A stretch of 5,614 nucleotides of DNA, from positions 1 through 5,614 of the forward strand of contig JALNVO010000182.1 of NCBI GenBank assembly GCA_023231365.1. The letters are read 5' to 3'. This DNA comes from Fibrobacteraceae bacterium. GTDB taxonomy: Bacteria; Fibrobacterota; Fibrobacteria; Fibrobacterales; Fibrobacteraceae. Below are positions 1-5,614 of the stretch, one piece after another (the stretch's first letter is position 1; each line of letters starts with the position of its first letter). Under the pieces are notes generated by a model. That model was given only the letters and a program-made list of their open reading frames with translations. It was not told where the DNA came from and ran no database searches. The position numbers and the translations under genes are program-made.

Positions 1-4
1 ACAG

Positions 5-50
5 GGATCATTCTCACTAAGGAGCAAGCTCCTAAGTGTTCATGTTTCCT
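5..50. repeat. Hairpin repeat, copy 1
   Basis: Imperfect palindrome that aligns without gaps to a second copy exactly 72 nt downstream (29 of 46 positions identical by hand count). The structure is an outer stem CACT (15-18) with AGTG (35-38), an A-A mismatch (19/34), then an inner stem AGGAGC (20-25) with GCTCCT (28-33) closed by AA. Identical blocks shared with copy 2 are GGATCA, TCACTAAG, AAGTG and TGTTTC. The inner arm differs in sequence but still pairs. The tract after the hairpin is only mildly T-rich, so on its own this would be a weak terminator. It could be a terminator for a gene beyond the left edge or a member of an extragenic palindrome family. Confidence 0.55.
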
Positions 51-76
51 ACTCCTTTCGCACACGCATCTATGAA

Positions 77-122
77 GGATCAGAGTCACTAAGCGCTAAA
101 GCGCCAAGTGACTCTGTTTCTT
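77..122. repeat. Hairpin repeat, copy 2
   Basis: Second copy of the repeat, offset by exactly 72 nt. A perfect 10-bp outer stem pairs 81-90 with 107-116. Next comes a 2x2 internal loop that includes the same A-A mismatch as copy 1 (91/106). The inner stem GCGC (93-96) pairs with GCGC (101-104) around TAAA. Compared with copy 1, the inner pairs at 94/103, 95/102, 96/101 and 97/100 are all changed on both sides, so pairing is kept although the sequence is not. The outer stem is longer here because GAG (83-85) pairs with CTC (112-114). Confidence 0.6.
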
Positions 123-126
123 GTTC
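81..126 (+). terminator. Probable plus-strand intrinsic terminator
   Basis: The strong stem of repeat copy 2 is followed on the plus strand by TTTCTTGTT, a broken U-rich tract. On the minus strand the sequence after the stem is not T-rich. The polarity therefore suits a plus-strand gene ending left of the window, converging on the minus-strand lipoprotein gene. The hairpin may still slow or stop lipoprotein transcription about 57 nt past its stop codon. The interrupted T tract keeps confidence moderate. Confidence 0.5.
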
Positions 127-172
127 GGTTCTTGACAATTTCACTTCACCAAAGCAATTTTTAGAGATACCC

Positions 173-769
173 TTACTTGTGTTTCGGTGGCTTTTGGTGC
201 TTCGAAACGAGATTATCGAAATCTTTGCATGTCATTGCTTCAAGGCGATTACCAATTGCGATGCTTCTTGTGCGGGAGTTTCCTTTCCTTTCCGGAATGC
301 GGAAGCAATAAGAATAGATATTGCCGACATCTGTGGGGATGGATAGCTTGAAGATGCGTATGCGGTCTGAATCTTTAGGATAGACTTCAAAATAATCGTA
401 CTTATTGGGAATTTTATTTAATCTGGCACTTTGGTCAAAATTGATTTCATTAACAATTGGACCAGAAATATCAACCGGAAGCGTATTTGGAAAGCGGAGC
501 TCCAATAGATCTCCCGTGTGTACGATGGACGCATCTTTGGGATTGATGAGGTAGCGCTGTTGCGGAATGTTTTTATATGATTGGAAGTGAACGACGCGTA
601 CTCCGCAGAGTTCTCTCATATCAGGTTGCTCTACAAAATTGATTTCCCTGCATGCTGGTGGCATATTTGTAGGGATTTCCAAATTTTCGCCTTTCACAGT
701 AGTCCCTCCGCATCCGGCGAACAGGAATAGAGAAAGACACCCTATAAACAGCATAATTTTAGGTTTCAT
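173..769 (-). CDS. Putative lipoprotein of unknown function
   Basis: The gene encodes 198 residues with a clear lipoprotein signal peptide: basic start (MKPK), hydrophobic core at about 5-18, and a lipobox ending AGC with the modified cysteine at position 20. Phe rather than the usual Leu sits at -3 of the lipobox. The residue after Cys20 is Gly, not Asp, which by the enterobacterial sorting rule would favour the outer membrane. The mature part has four more cysteines (40, 55, 155, 181), an even number that could form two disulfides in the periplasm. It has no further membrane segment, appears rich in short beta-prone stretches, and ends in a basic tail (SKHQKPPKHK). I recognise no family or catalytic motif. 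The ATG at 769 is the only reasonable start, because the frame upstream has no ATG, GTG or TTG before a stop at 815-817. The Shine-Dalgarno is weak, the best match (GAGAG) lying 13 nt upstream. The gene diverges from the nuclease gene. Confidence 0.8.
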   Translation of the reverse strand: MKPKIMLFIGCLSLFLFAGCGGTTVKGENLEIPTNMPPACREINFVEQPDMRELCGVRVVHFQSYKNIPQQRYLINPKDASIVHTGDLLELRFPNTLPVDISGPIVNEINFDQSARLNKIPNKYDYFEVYPKDSDRIRIFKLSIPTDVGNIYSYCFRIPERKGNSRTRSIAIGNRLEAMTCKDFDNLVSKHQKPPKHK

Positions 770-792
770 GGCATTAAATATACTCTCAAGCT

Positions 793-821
793 TTGCGAGT
801 CGGTCTAGTTTTAGTTATTTT
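793..821 (+). promoter_or_regulatory. Candidate promoter for the nuclease gene
   Basis: A sigma70-like pair, TTGCGA (793-798) and TATTTT (816-821), is separated by 17 nt. Each box matches 4 of 6 consensus positions. It lies in the 81-nt gap between two divergent genes, so a promoter for each must lie here or overlap the coding ends. For the minus-strand lipoprotein gene the only obvious -10-like hexamer, TATATT (782 to 777), would put the transcript start almost at the ATG, so I do not call it. I see no operator palindrome in the gap. This is a weak pattern match only. Confidence 0.3.
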
Positions 822-850
822 TGGAGCGCTTTTAGGAGAAAAAATATCCA

Positions 851-1651
851 ATGGATATATATAGTTGGAATGTGAACGGAATCCGTTCGGCGGCGAAAAA
901 AGGTTTTGGTGATTGGTTCTTCAAGACCAAGCCAGACTTGCTGTGCATTCAAGAAACTAGAGCTGAAGTTAACCAAGTGCCGGAGGAACTTCAGGCGCCC
1001 GAGGGTTATTTTTCCTATTGGAATGCTTGTAAGAAGAAAAAGGGTTATAGCGGAGTTGCTGTTTTCAGCCAGATAGAACCTGATGCTGTAGAATATGGCT
1101 TTGGTGTCGATGAATTTGACGAAGAGGGACGGGTTATCCAACTCGTTTTCCCAGACTGGGTTCTCAATTCCATTTATTTCCCAAATGGTGGCCAGGGGGA
1201 AGACCGGATTGATTACAAGCTTCGCTTCTATGATGCTTTTTTGGATAATTCTTTGGGCTGGCTCAAGCGTGGCAAGCACGTGATTACCGTGGGAGATTAC
1301 AATACTTGCCATACGGAAATGGATATTGCGCGTCCAAAGGAAAATGAAAATATTAGCGGTTTTTTGCCTGTAGAACGCGCTTGGATAGATAAGTACATTG
1401 CGGCAGGCTTTGTGGATTCATTCCGCCATTTGCACCCGAATTTGACGAACGCCTATTCTTGGTGGTCTAATCGGATGATGGCCCGTGCCCGCAACGTAGG
1501 GTGGCGCATCGATTATGCTTTTGTGGATGCGGGAATTATTGGCAACGTCATTGATTCCCGGATTCATCCGGATGTGCAGGGTTCCGATCATTGCCCGATC
1601 AGTTTGGAAGTAGAACTTCCGTTCCCGCCGGTTGCTTTGAAAAAGGAATAG
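851..1651 (+). CDS. xth: Exodeoxyribonuclease III / AP endonuclease
   Basis: A 266-residue enzyme of the endonuclease/exonuclease/phosphatase fold, a normal length for the ExoIII family. Family members cut DNA 5' to abasic sites and remove 3' blocking groups in base excision repair in the cytoplasm, and degrade one strand 3' to 5'. All catalytic landmarks are visible: Asn7 in SWNVNGIRS, the metal-binding Glu35 in IQETR, Tyr109 in IYFPNG, Asp149 and Asn151 in GDYNT, Asp221 in WRIDYAF, and the C-terminal Asp246-His247 pair in GSDHCP. They correspond to E. coli N7, E34, Y109, D151, N153, D229, D258 and H259. The motifs FLPVERAWID (171-180) and SWW (203-205) are also typical. The ATG at 851 is fixed by an in-frame TAG at 833-835. 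The AGGAG at 834-838 is a good Shine-Dalgarno but sits 12 nt away, slightly far. The gene appears monocistronic, between a divergent promoter region and a terminator. The exoA name is also used for this family. Confidence 0.96.
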   Translation: MDIYSWNVNGIRSAAKKGFGDWFFKTKPDLLCIQETRAEVNQVPEELQAPEGYFSYWNACKKKKGYSGVAVFSQIEPDAVEYGFGVDEFDEEGRVIQLVFPDWVLNSIYFPNGGQGEDRIDYKLRFYDAFLDNSLGWLKRGKHVITVGDYNTCHTEMDIARPKENENISGFLPVERAWIDKYIAAGFVDSFRHLHPNLTNAYSWWSNRMMARARNVGWRIDYAFVDAGIIGNVIDSRIHPDVQGSDHCPISLEVELPFPPVALKKE

Positions 1652-1670
1652 AGCTTTTGTTAGATAAATT

Positions 1671-1697
1671 AAAAGGACCTCGTAAAGAGGTCCTTTT
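1671..1697. terminator. Bidirectional intrinsic terminator
   Basis: A perfect 11-bp stem (1671-1681 with 1687-1697) encloses the loop GTAAA. The stem is A-rich at one foot and T-rich at the other (AAAAGGACCTC / GAGGTCCTTTT), so each strand presents a GC-containing hairpin followed by a T run. It lies between the convergent nuclease and nuoN genes, 20 nt past the nuclease stop and 29 nt past the nuoN stop, so it can end both transcripts. Confidence 0.88.
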
Positions 1698-1725
1698 AAA
1701 TAATGAAGGCTTTTGAGCAGTTTTT

Positions 1726-3150
1726 TTATGCGCCGAGGATGCGTGAAATATTGTCGCTGATGAGCGGAATAATACCCGAGAAGATGACTCCTAGAGAAAG
1801 AAGCAGTACGCAAATTTTCTGGCGTACATTAAGGCATATCGGAGCAAGTTCCGGATTTGCTGGATCCACCCAGGCGCTCTTGATGAGTTGGATGTAGTAG
1901 TAGAGGGCGATTACGTTATTGATGGCAGCAAATGTGATAAGGGCGTAGGCTTTGGAATTCGCCGCGCTTTCGAAGAGGAAAAATTTACCGATGAAACCTG
2001 CGAGAGGAGGGATGCCTGCAAGGCTGAATGCGGCGATGGCAATTGCTACGGCAAGGCTAGGATTTTCCTTAGAGAGGCCGGCGAGCGATGAAAATTTTTC
2101 CGGGCGCTTGTGGCCGATGATTCCGAAGACGAAGAAAGCGAGGTAATTGGCAAATGTGTACGCGATGAGATAGAAGATGACTGCCGTTTTGGCGATGGCT
2201 TCGGGTCCGATGAGGGCGACCAATATGTAACCCGCCTGTGAAATAGAACTGTACGCCATGAAGCGGCGCAGCCTGCTTTGCTTGAGGGCTCCCAAGTTTC
2301 CCGCGAGAATGGTGACTGCGGCCAATATGGAAATGAGAGGGATTAATTTGTTGTGAATATTTGCGAAAGGGCCGTAGACAAGCACTAGGAGGAATGCAAT
2401 GGCGATAGTTTTGCTTGTTACGGCGAGCACTGCCGTAACAGGGGTTGGGGCGCCTTCGTAAACATCGGGTGCCCAAGTATGGAAGGGAAATAGCGTGAGC
2501 TTGAATCCGATTCCACAGAAGAGGAAGAGCACCGAAATCCAGAGGAGAGGAGAAAGCGGGGCGATTTCGACGGCTTTGGCGATAATGCTAAATTGCAGAG
2601 AGCCTGCAAATCCATAGAGATAGCTTAGTCCAAAAAGTTCAAATGCCGTGGCAACGCTTCCCATAAGGATGTACTTGGTTCCCGCTTCGGTGCCTTGCGG
2701 GTCGGCTTTGTTCCAAGCGGTGAGCGCATACATTGGGAGCGTGGCGAGTTCGAGCCCTAAGAACAAAGTAAGTAAGTCGGTCGCGGAAACTACGGTAACT
2801 CCGCCGAAAGTCGCTGCGGCGATGGAAACAGAAAATTCTGGAAACTGGTGGAGTGGTGGTTTTCCGTCGGCGGAATGGTCGAAGTAATCTTTCGCAAAGA
2901 GAAGTCCTAAAAATGCGCCTAGCACGAGCACTTCTCTTAAGAGGACGCCAAAGCTATCAATTTTCCAAGTGGAGAGATATGTTTGTTCTGCACCCAATAG
3001 AAGCATGTTCAGAAGGACGAAGAGGGCGCCGAAGAATATTGTCGAAAAGAAGAAGGGAAAGCGCCGCTTGGTGGGAAAGCAGAGGTGAAGCGTTATCGCA
3101 ACAAAGGGAAACGCCAAAAGCAGAATATCGGGAATAAGGAAGTTCGTCAA
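1726..3150 (-). CDS. nuoN: NADH-quinone oxidoreductase subunit N
   Basis: A 474-residue, highly hydrophobic protein (E. coli NuoN is about 485), with a run of transmembrane helices along nearly its whole length. It is one of the three antiporter-like proton-channel subunits in the membrane arm of respiratory complex I, which couples NADH oxidation and quinone reduction to proton export. The polar residues of the channel are all present: Glu134 in FLGLEL, Lys217 in GFKLTLFPFHTWAPDVYEGAPTP, Lys247 in TSKTIA, Lys290 in GALKQ and Lys389 in GFIGKF. Lys217 and Lys247 carry the same numbers as in E. coli. The signature AYSSISQAGY is at 299-308. Translation appears to start at a TTG, 4 nt after the nuoM stop, with GAGGT 6 nt upstream; no ATG or GTG lies nearby in this frame. 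It is the last gene of the operon, followed by the shared terminator. Nothing suggests damage. Confidence 0.96.
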   Translation of the reverse strand: MTNFLIPDILLLAFPFVAITLHLCFPTKRRFPFFFSTIFFGALFVLLNMLLLGAEQTYLSTWKIDSFGVLLREVLVLGAFLGLLFAKDYFDHSADGKPPLHQFPEFSVSIAAATFGGVTVVSATDLLTLFLGLELATLPMYALTAWNKADPQGTEAGTKYILMGSVATAFELFGLSYLYGFAGSLQFSIIAKAVEIAPLSPLLWISVLFLFCGIGFKLTLFPFHTWAPDVYEGAPTPVTAVLAVTSKTIAIAFLLVLVYGPFANIHNKLIPLISILAAVTILAGNLGALKQSRLRRFMAYSSISQAGYILVALIGPEAIAKTAVIFYLIAYTFANYLAFFVFGIIGHKRPEKFSSLAGLSKENPSLAVAIAIAAFSLAGIPPLAGFIGKFFLFESAANSKAYALITFAAINNVIALYYYIQLIKSAWVDPANPELAPICLNVRQKICVLLLSLGVIFSGIIPLISDNISRILGA

Positions 3151-3154
3151 AGTC

Positions 3155-4666
3155 TTACCTCATAAAATTGGCGTAAATGGGGGCAATTGCCGTATCAAGA
3201 AAGTTTGAAATCCAGCTTGGAAAAAGTCCGATTCCGAAAAGGCAAACCGTGATTACGACAAGGGCTGTCTTCTCGATGAAATCGGCATCCGACAGCTCTT
3301 TGAAATGAGCGTTGGTCAGAGGGCCATGTAGCATCCGGTTAGCCGTTTGCAGGATATAGACTGCGGTTACGGTAATTGAGAGAATGCCGATGATAGTCAC
3401 AACGCGCAAATGTGGAATTGGGGATTGGAAGCTTCCGATGAAAATTGTCGATTCAGCGATGAACCCAGAGAGGCCTGGGAGACCTAAACCGGCAAAGCCC
3501 GCGATGACGAAACTTACGCCGAGGAACGGCATAATTCTCATCAAGCCGCCCATCTCGTAGATGTTACGCGTGTGGGTGCGACTATAGATCATGCCTATGG
3601 ATGCGAAGAATAGCCCGGTGAGGAAACCGTGCGAAAGCATCTGGAGTGCCGCACCTCGGAAGGCGAGTGGTGTTGCTGCGGCAAGTCCTAAAAAGATGAG
3701 ACCCAAGTGTGAAATGGAGCTGTATGCGGTGATGTACTTGAGGTCTTTGTGGCGGATGGCGATGAAGCATGCTATGGCGACATTGAAGATGACCAAGTAG
3801 GCTATGTAGGGAAGGTATATTTTTGCAGCTTCAGGCATTAAATAAATGGCCACGCGGAGACACGCGAACGGACCCATTTTCATCATCACGCCCGCGGCGA
3901 GCATTGAAACTGCCGTTGGCGCAGAGGAGTGGCCATCCGGAGACCAGAAATGGAATGGGAATAGCGAACCCGAAACGGCGAAGCCCATAAAAAGGAGCGG
4001 AAATGCCCACATCTGGAAGTGCATCGGAAGTTTGACATCGGCAAGGGAAAGGATGTTCCAAGTGATGGATCCGCTTTCAATGTAGATGCCGAAGAGCGAA
4101 GCTAAAACCATCGCAGAGCCGAGTGCAAGGGTGAGCGTCAGCTTTTTGCCTCCATAATCTTTGTTGCCCGTGCCCCAGCCGGCTATCATCAAGTACATAC
4201 AAAGCGCTTCCATTTCATAGAACACAAAGAACAGGACAAGGTCAAAACTCATGAATACGCCGTAGACGCCGGAGCCGAGAATCTGCATCAGCGCAAAGAA
4301 ATCCTTTTCCTTGGTGTCTATTTTCCAACTCGCGAGCATTCCGGTAAAAACGATGACAGAGGTAAGAAATACGAGAAGAATGCCGAGAGCGTCGGCGCCG
4401 ACAATGTAATGGGCGTTGATGAATGAGAGCCAGTTGATGTCTGTGAGGTATTGGACGAAAGGCTTGTTGCCCGTGGGAAGCCCGAGAGGCATTGTAAGTT
4501 GAAACGTGCGGAATACGAGCCCTGCGGAGATCAGTAGCTCAAGTCCTGCAGACGCTAAGTGAATCCGCTTGATCGCGACTGTATGTGTACGAGGAATAGG
4601 TACAGTGATGAGAACCGTGAGAAGCGGGATGAGCCAGATTAGATTAAAAAGGAAAGTGCATAACAT
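3155..4666 (-). CDS. nuoM: NADH-quinone oxidoreductase subunit M, variant channel
   Basis: A 503-residue multi-spanning protein (E. coli NuoM is about 509), the middle antiporter-like subunit of complex I. Family features are GADALGILLVFLTS (90-103), the TM5 glutamate Glu151 in FYEMEALCMYLMIAGWG, Lys263 in GVMMKMG (E. coli Lys265), the half-site histidines His320 in AYSSISHLG and His346 in QMLSHGF, and Glu405 in GFIAES (E. coli Glu407). The helix expected to read FAVK-x-P-x-x-PFH instead reads FAVSGSLFPFHFW (229-241). The normally invariant lysine (E. coli Lys234) is thus Ser232, codon TCG at 3973-3971. The following motif SPDGHSSAPTAVS (242-254) also departs from the usual LPDAH-x-x-APT-x-GS. 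The reading frame is continuous and well conserved on both sides, so this is not a frameshift. It starts at an ATG 12 nt after the nuoL stop, with AAAGG (4680 to 4676) 9 nt upstream, overlapping that stop. It could belong to a divergent NuoM clade or paralogue type. Confidence 0.93.
   Translation of the reverse strand: MLCTFLFNLIWLIPLLTVLITVPIPRTHTVAIKRIHLASAGLELLISAGLVFRTFQLTMPLGLPTGNKPFVQYLTDINWLSFINAHYIVGADALGILLVFLTSVIVFTGMLASWKIDTKEKDFFALMQILGSGVYGVFMSFDLVLFFVFYEMEALCMYLMIAGWGTGNKDYGGKKLTLTLALGSAMVLASLFGIYIESGSITWNILSLADVKLPMHFQMWAFPLLFMGFAVSGSLFPFHFWSPDGHSSAPTAVSMLAAGVMMKMGPFACLRVAIYLMPEAAKIYLPYIAYLVIFNVAIACFIAIRHKDLKYITAYSSISHLGLIFLGLAAATPLAFRGAALQMLSHGFLTGLFFASIGMIYSRTHTRNIYEMGGLMRIMPFLGVSFVIAGFAGLGLPGLSGFIAESTIFIGSFQSPIPHLRVVTIIGILSITVTAVYILQTANRMLHGPLTNAHFKELSDADFIEKTALVVITVCLFGIGLFPSWISNFLDTAIAPIYANFMR
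3157..3161 (-). promoter_or_regulatory. Ribosome-binding site deciding the nuoN TTG start
   Basis: GAGGT on the minus strand overlaps the last codons of nuoM (ATG AGG TAA) and sits 6 nt before the TTG at 3150-3148. This spacing supports TTG as the nuoN start and suggests that ribosomes ending nuoM can re-initiate on nuoN. Confidence 0.7.
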
Positions 4667-4678
4667 ATTGCAAAACCT

Positions 4679-5614
4679 TTATACTGGGAGAGCGCCCAAA
4701 TAACGCCAGAGGATAACGCCGACGATGAGCGTTCCAATGTAAATGGAAAGATAACCCGACTGAAGTTCGCGGACAAGTACGCCCGCCATTTGGAGAATTC
4801 CGGTGACGGCTTTTATAAGCCCGCCGATAATATAATCGTCAAAGGCCTTGGCGAACCCGGCGACGCCTCTAAAGATGAATTGCCGCACGAATGCATAATA
4901 GCCTTCATCAAAGTAGAACTTGTGGTAGACTATCTTATAGATTTTGCTGCGGTTGGTTTCGTCAAGGGCCCGTGCGATATTTGCCTTGGGGCTTGCATAA
5001 AGTAACCAGGCGAGGAAAATGCCGACAATGCCGACGGCACTTGCAAGGTAGGGGATGTATTCTGCGTAGCCTGCGAATTCAGTGGAAAGCTCGGTTACAG
5101 CGGCACCGGATTCAAAGTTGCGGGCAAAGAGGTCCTTACAGAGAAATCCGCTTGCGAGCGAAGGAACGGCGAGAATTACAATTGGAAGGGTCATTGCCAA
5201 ATCTTCATGCGCGTGCGCAACGCCTTCGCTCCGGGCCTTGCCGTGGAAAGCGAGGAAGAACAGACGGAACATGTAAAATGCGGTAATTGCGCTGGTAAAA
5301 AAGCCGACTGCAAAAATGTAGGGGTGACCGTGGAGGAGTGCTGTAGATAGTATTTCGTCCTTGGAGAAAAATCCGGAGAATGGGGGAATACCCGAAATGG
5401 ATAGGCAAGCGATGAGGGCTGCGGCATAAGTCCAGGGCATTTTCTTGCCGAGCCCGCCCATTTTGTCGAGATCATTTGTTTCTACTTGATGAATCAATGA
5501 GCCGGCAACGAGGAATAGCATGCATTTGAAGAATGCATGGTTGAAAACGTGGAAAGATGCTGCTGCCGTTGCAGAAACACCAAGTGCGAACATCATATAG
5601 CCGAGCTGGCTCAG
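4679..5614 (-). CDS. nuoL: NADH-quinone oxidoreductase subunit L, C-terminal half
   Basis: The last 311 residues of the distal antiporter-like subunit of complex I; the frame runs off the right edge, beginning at LSQLGYMMFALG. E. coli NuoL is about 613 residues, so roughly half is missing because of the window boundary. Numbering from the window edge, the conserved histidines are His22 and His26 in FHVFNHAFFKCMLFL, followed by DKMGGLGKKMP (50-60). The channel Lys85-Asp86 is in GFFSKDEIL (E. coli Lys399). Next come the HGK and HAHE loop (124-137), a membrane segment at about 188-206, a long stretch of about 80 residues matching the lateral amphipathic helix that braces NuoM and NuoN, and a final membrane anchor (about 289-307). 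This C-terminal extension separates NuoL from NuoM and NuoN. The internal ATG codons at 5596 and 5593 lie inside a conserved helix and are not real starts. nuoM follows after 12 nt. Confidence 0.96.
   Translation of the reverse strand: MSQLGYMMFALGVSATAAASFHVFNHAFFKCMLFLVAGSLIHQVETNDLDKMGGLGKKMPWTYAAALIACLSISGIPPFSGFFSKDEILSTALLHGHPYIFAVGFFTSAITAFYMFRLFFLAFHGKARSEGVAHAHEDLAMTLPIVILAVPSLASGFLCKDLFARNFESGAAVTELSTEFAGYAEYIPYLASAVGIVGIFLAWLLYASPKANIARALDETNRSKIYKIVYHKFYFDEGYYAFVRQFIFRGVAGFAKAFDDYIIGGLIKAVTGILQMAGVLVRELQSGYLSIYIGTLIVGVILWRYLGALPV

Noticed and set aside
5..122. Possible CRISPR-like or integron attC-like repeat pair
   Set aside because: Only two copies are present and they are strongly diverged. 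The unit is longer than a CRISPR repeat, no cas gene is in view, and the inverted RYYYAAC/GTTRRRY ends of attC sites are missing.
132..137. Perfect TTGACA -35 box on the plus strand
   Set aside because: At 16-18 nt spacing the available -10 hexamers match poorly (for example CAATTT at 155-160), and transcription would only run antisense into the lipoprotein gene.
815..1312. 165-codon open frame antisense to the nuclease gene
   Set aside because: It lies almost wholly opposite a clearly conserved coding gene, has no family features, and its C-terminal part simply mirrors the nuclease N-terminus; it is an overlap artefact.
1721..1727. Run of seven T just past the nuoN stop as a terminator or slippage site
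   Set aside because: On the coding (minus) strand it reads as A residues after the stop codon, and no hairpin precedes it; the symmetric stem at 1671-1697 explains termination better.
2069..2476. Arg/His/Pro-rich open frame in another minus-strand frame within nuoN, and similar frames in nuoM and nuoL
   Set aside because: The residue composition is typical of off-frame reading of hydrophobic membrane-protein genes. None has a good ribosome site or recognisable motif.
5591..5596. nuoL starting at the internal ATG pair (short antiporter-like protein)
   Set aside because: The frame continues in-register to the window edge as LSQLGY, the conserved NuoL helix, so the gene is cut by the window rather than short or broken.

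Overview
The window holds the end of a respiratory complex I operon on the minus strand, a plus-strand DNA-repair nuclease, and a minus-strand lipoprotein of unknown function. The lipoprotein has a classic Sec/Lsp signal peptide, so the host is very probably a didermic bacterium. Moderate GC, the protein sequences and the bacterial gene order (nuoL-nuoM-nuoN) are compatible with Fibrobacterota. That is an impression from sequence style, not a demonstrated assignment.

Layout from left to right. Positions 1-172 are non-coding and carry two related hairpin repeats spaced exactly 72 nt apart; the second looks like a plus-strand terminator. Positions 173-769 (minus) encode the lipoprotein. Positions 770-850 are a short divergent promoter region. 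Positions 851-1651 (plus) encode an exodeoxyribonuclease III / AP endonuclease with its catalytic residues intact. Positions 1652-1725 hold one symmetric hairpin that can terminate transcription from both sides. Positions 1726-5614 (minus) are nuoN, nuoM and the C-terminal half of nuoL, whose 5' end lies beyond the right edge.

NuoL, NuoM and NuoN are the three antiporter-like subunits that form the distal proton-pumping arm of NADH:quinone oxidoreductase. They are packed with gaps of 12 and 4 nt, and each internal ribosome-binding site lies over the preceding stop codon, so they look translationally linked. The order and the terminator after nuoN indicate the normal 3' end of a nuo operon.

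Most of the window is ordinary housekeeping sequence. I did not find a convincing new biological system. The two observations most worth checking are a NuoM in which the normally invariant channel lysine of the TM7 region reads as serine, and the pair of covarying hairpin repeats at the left edge.
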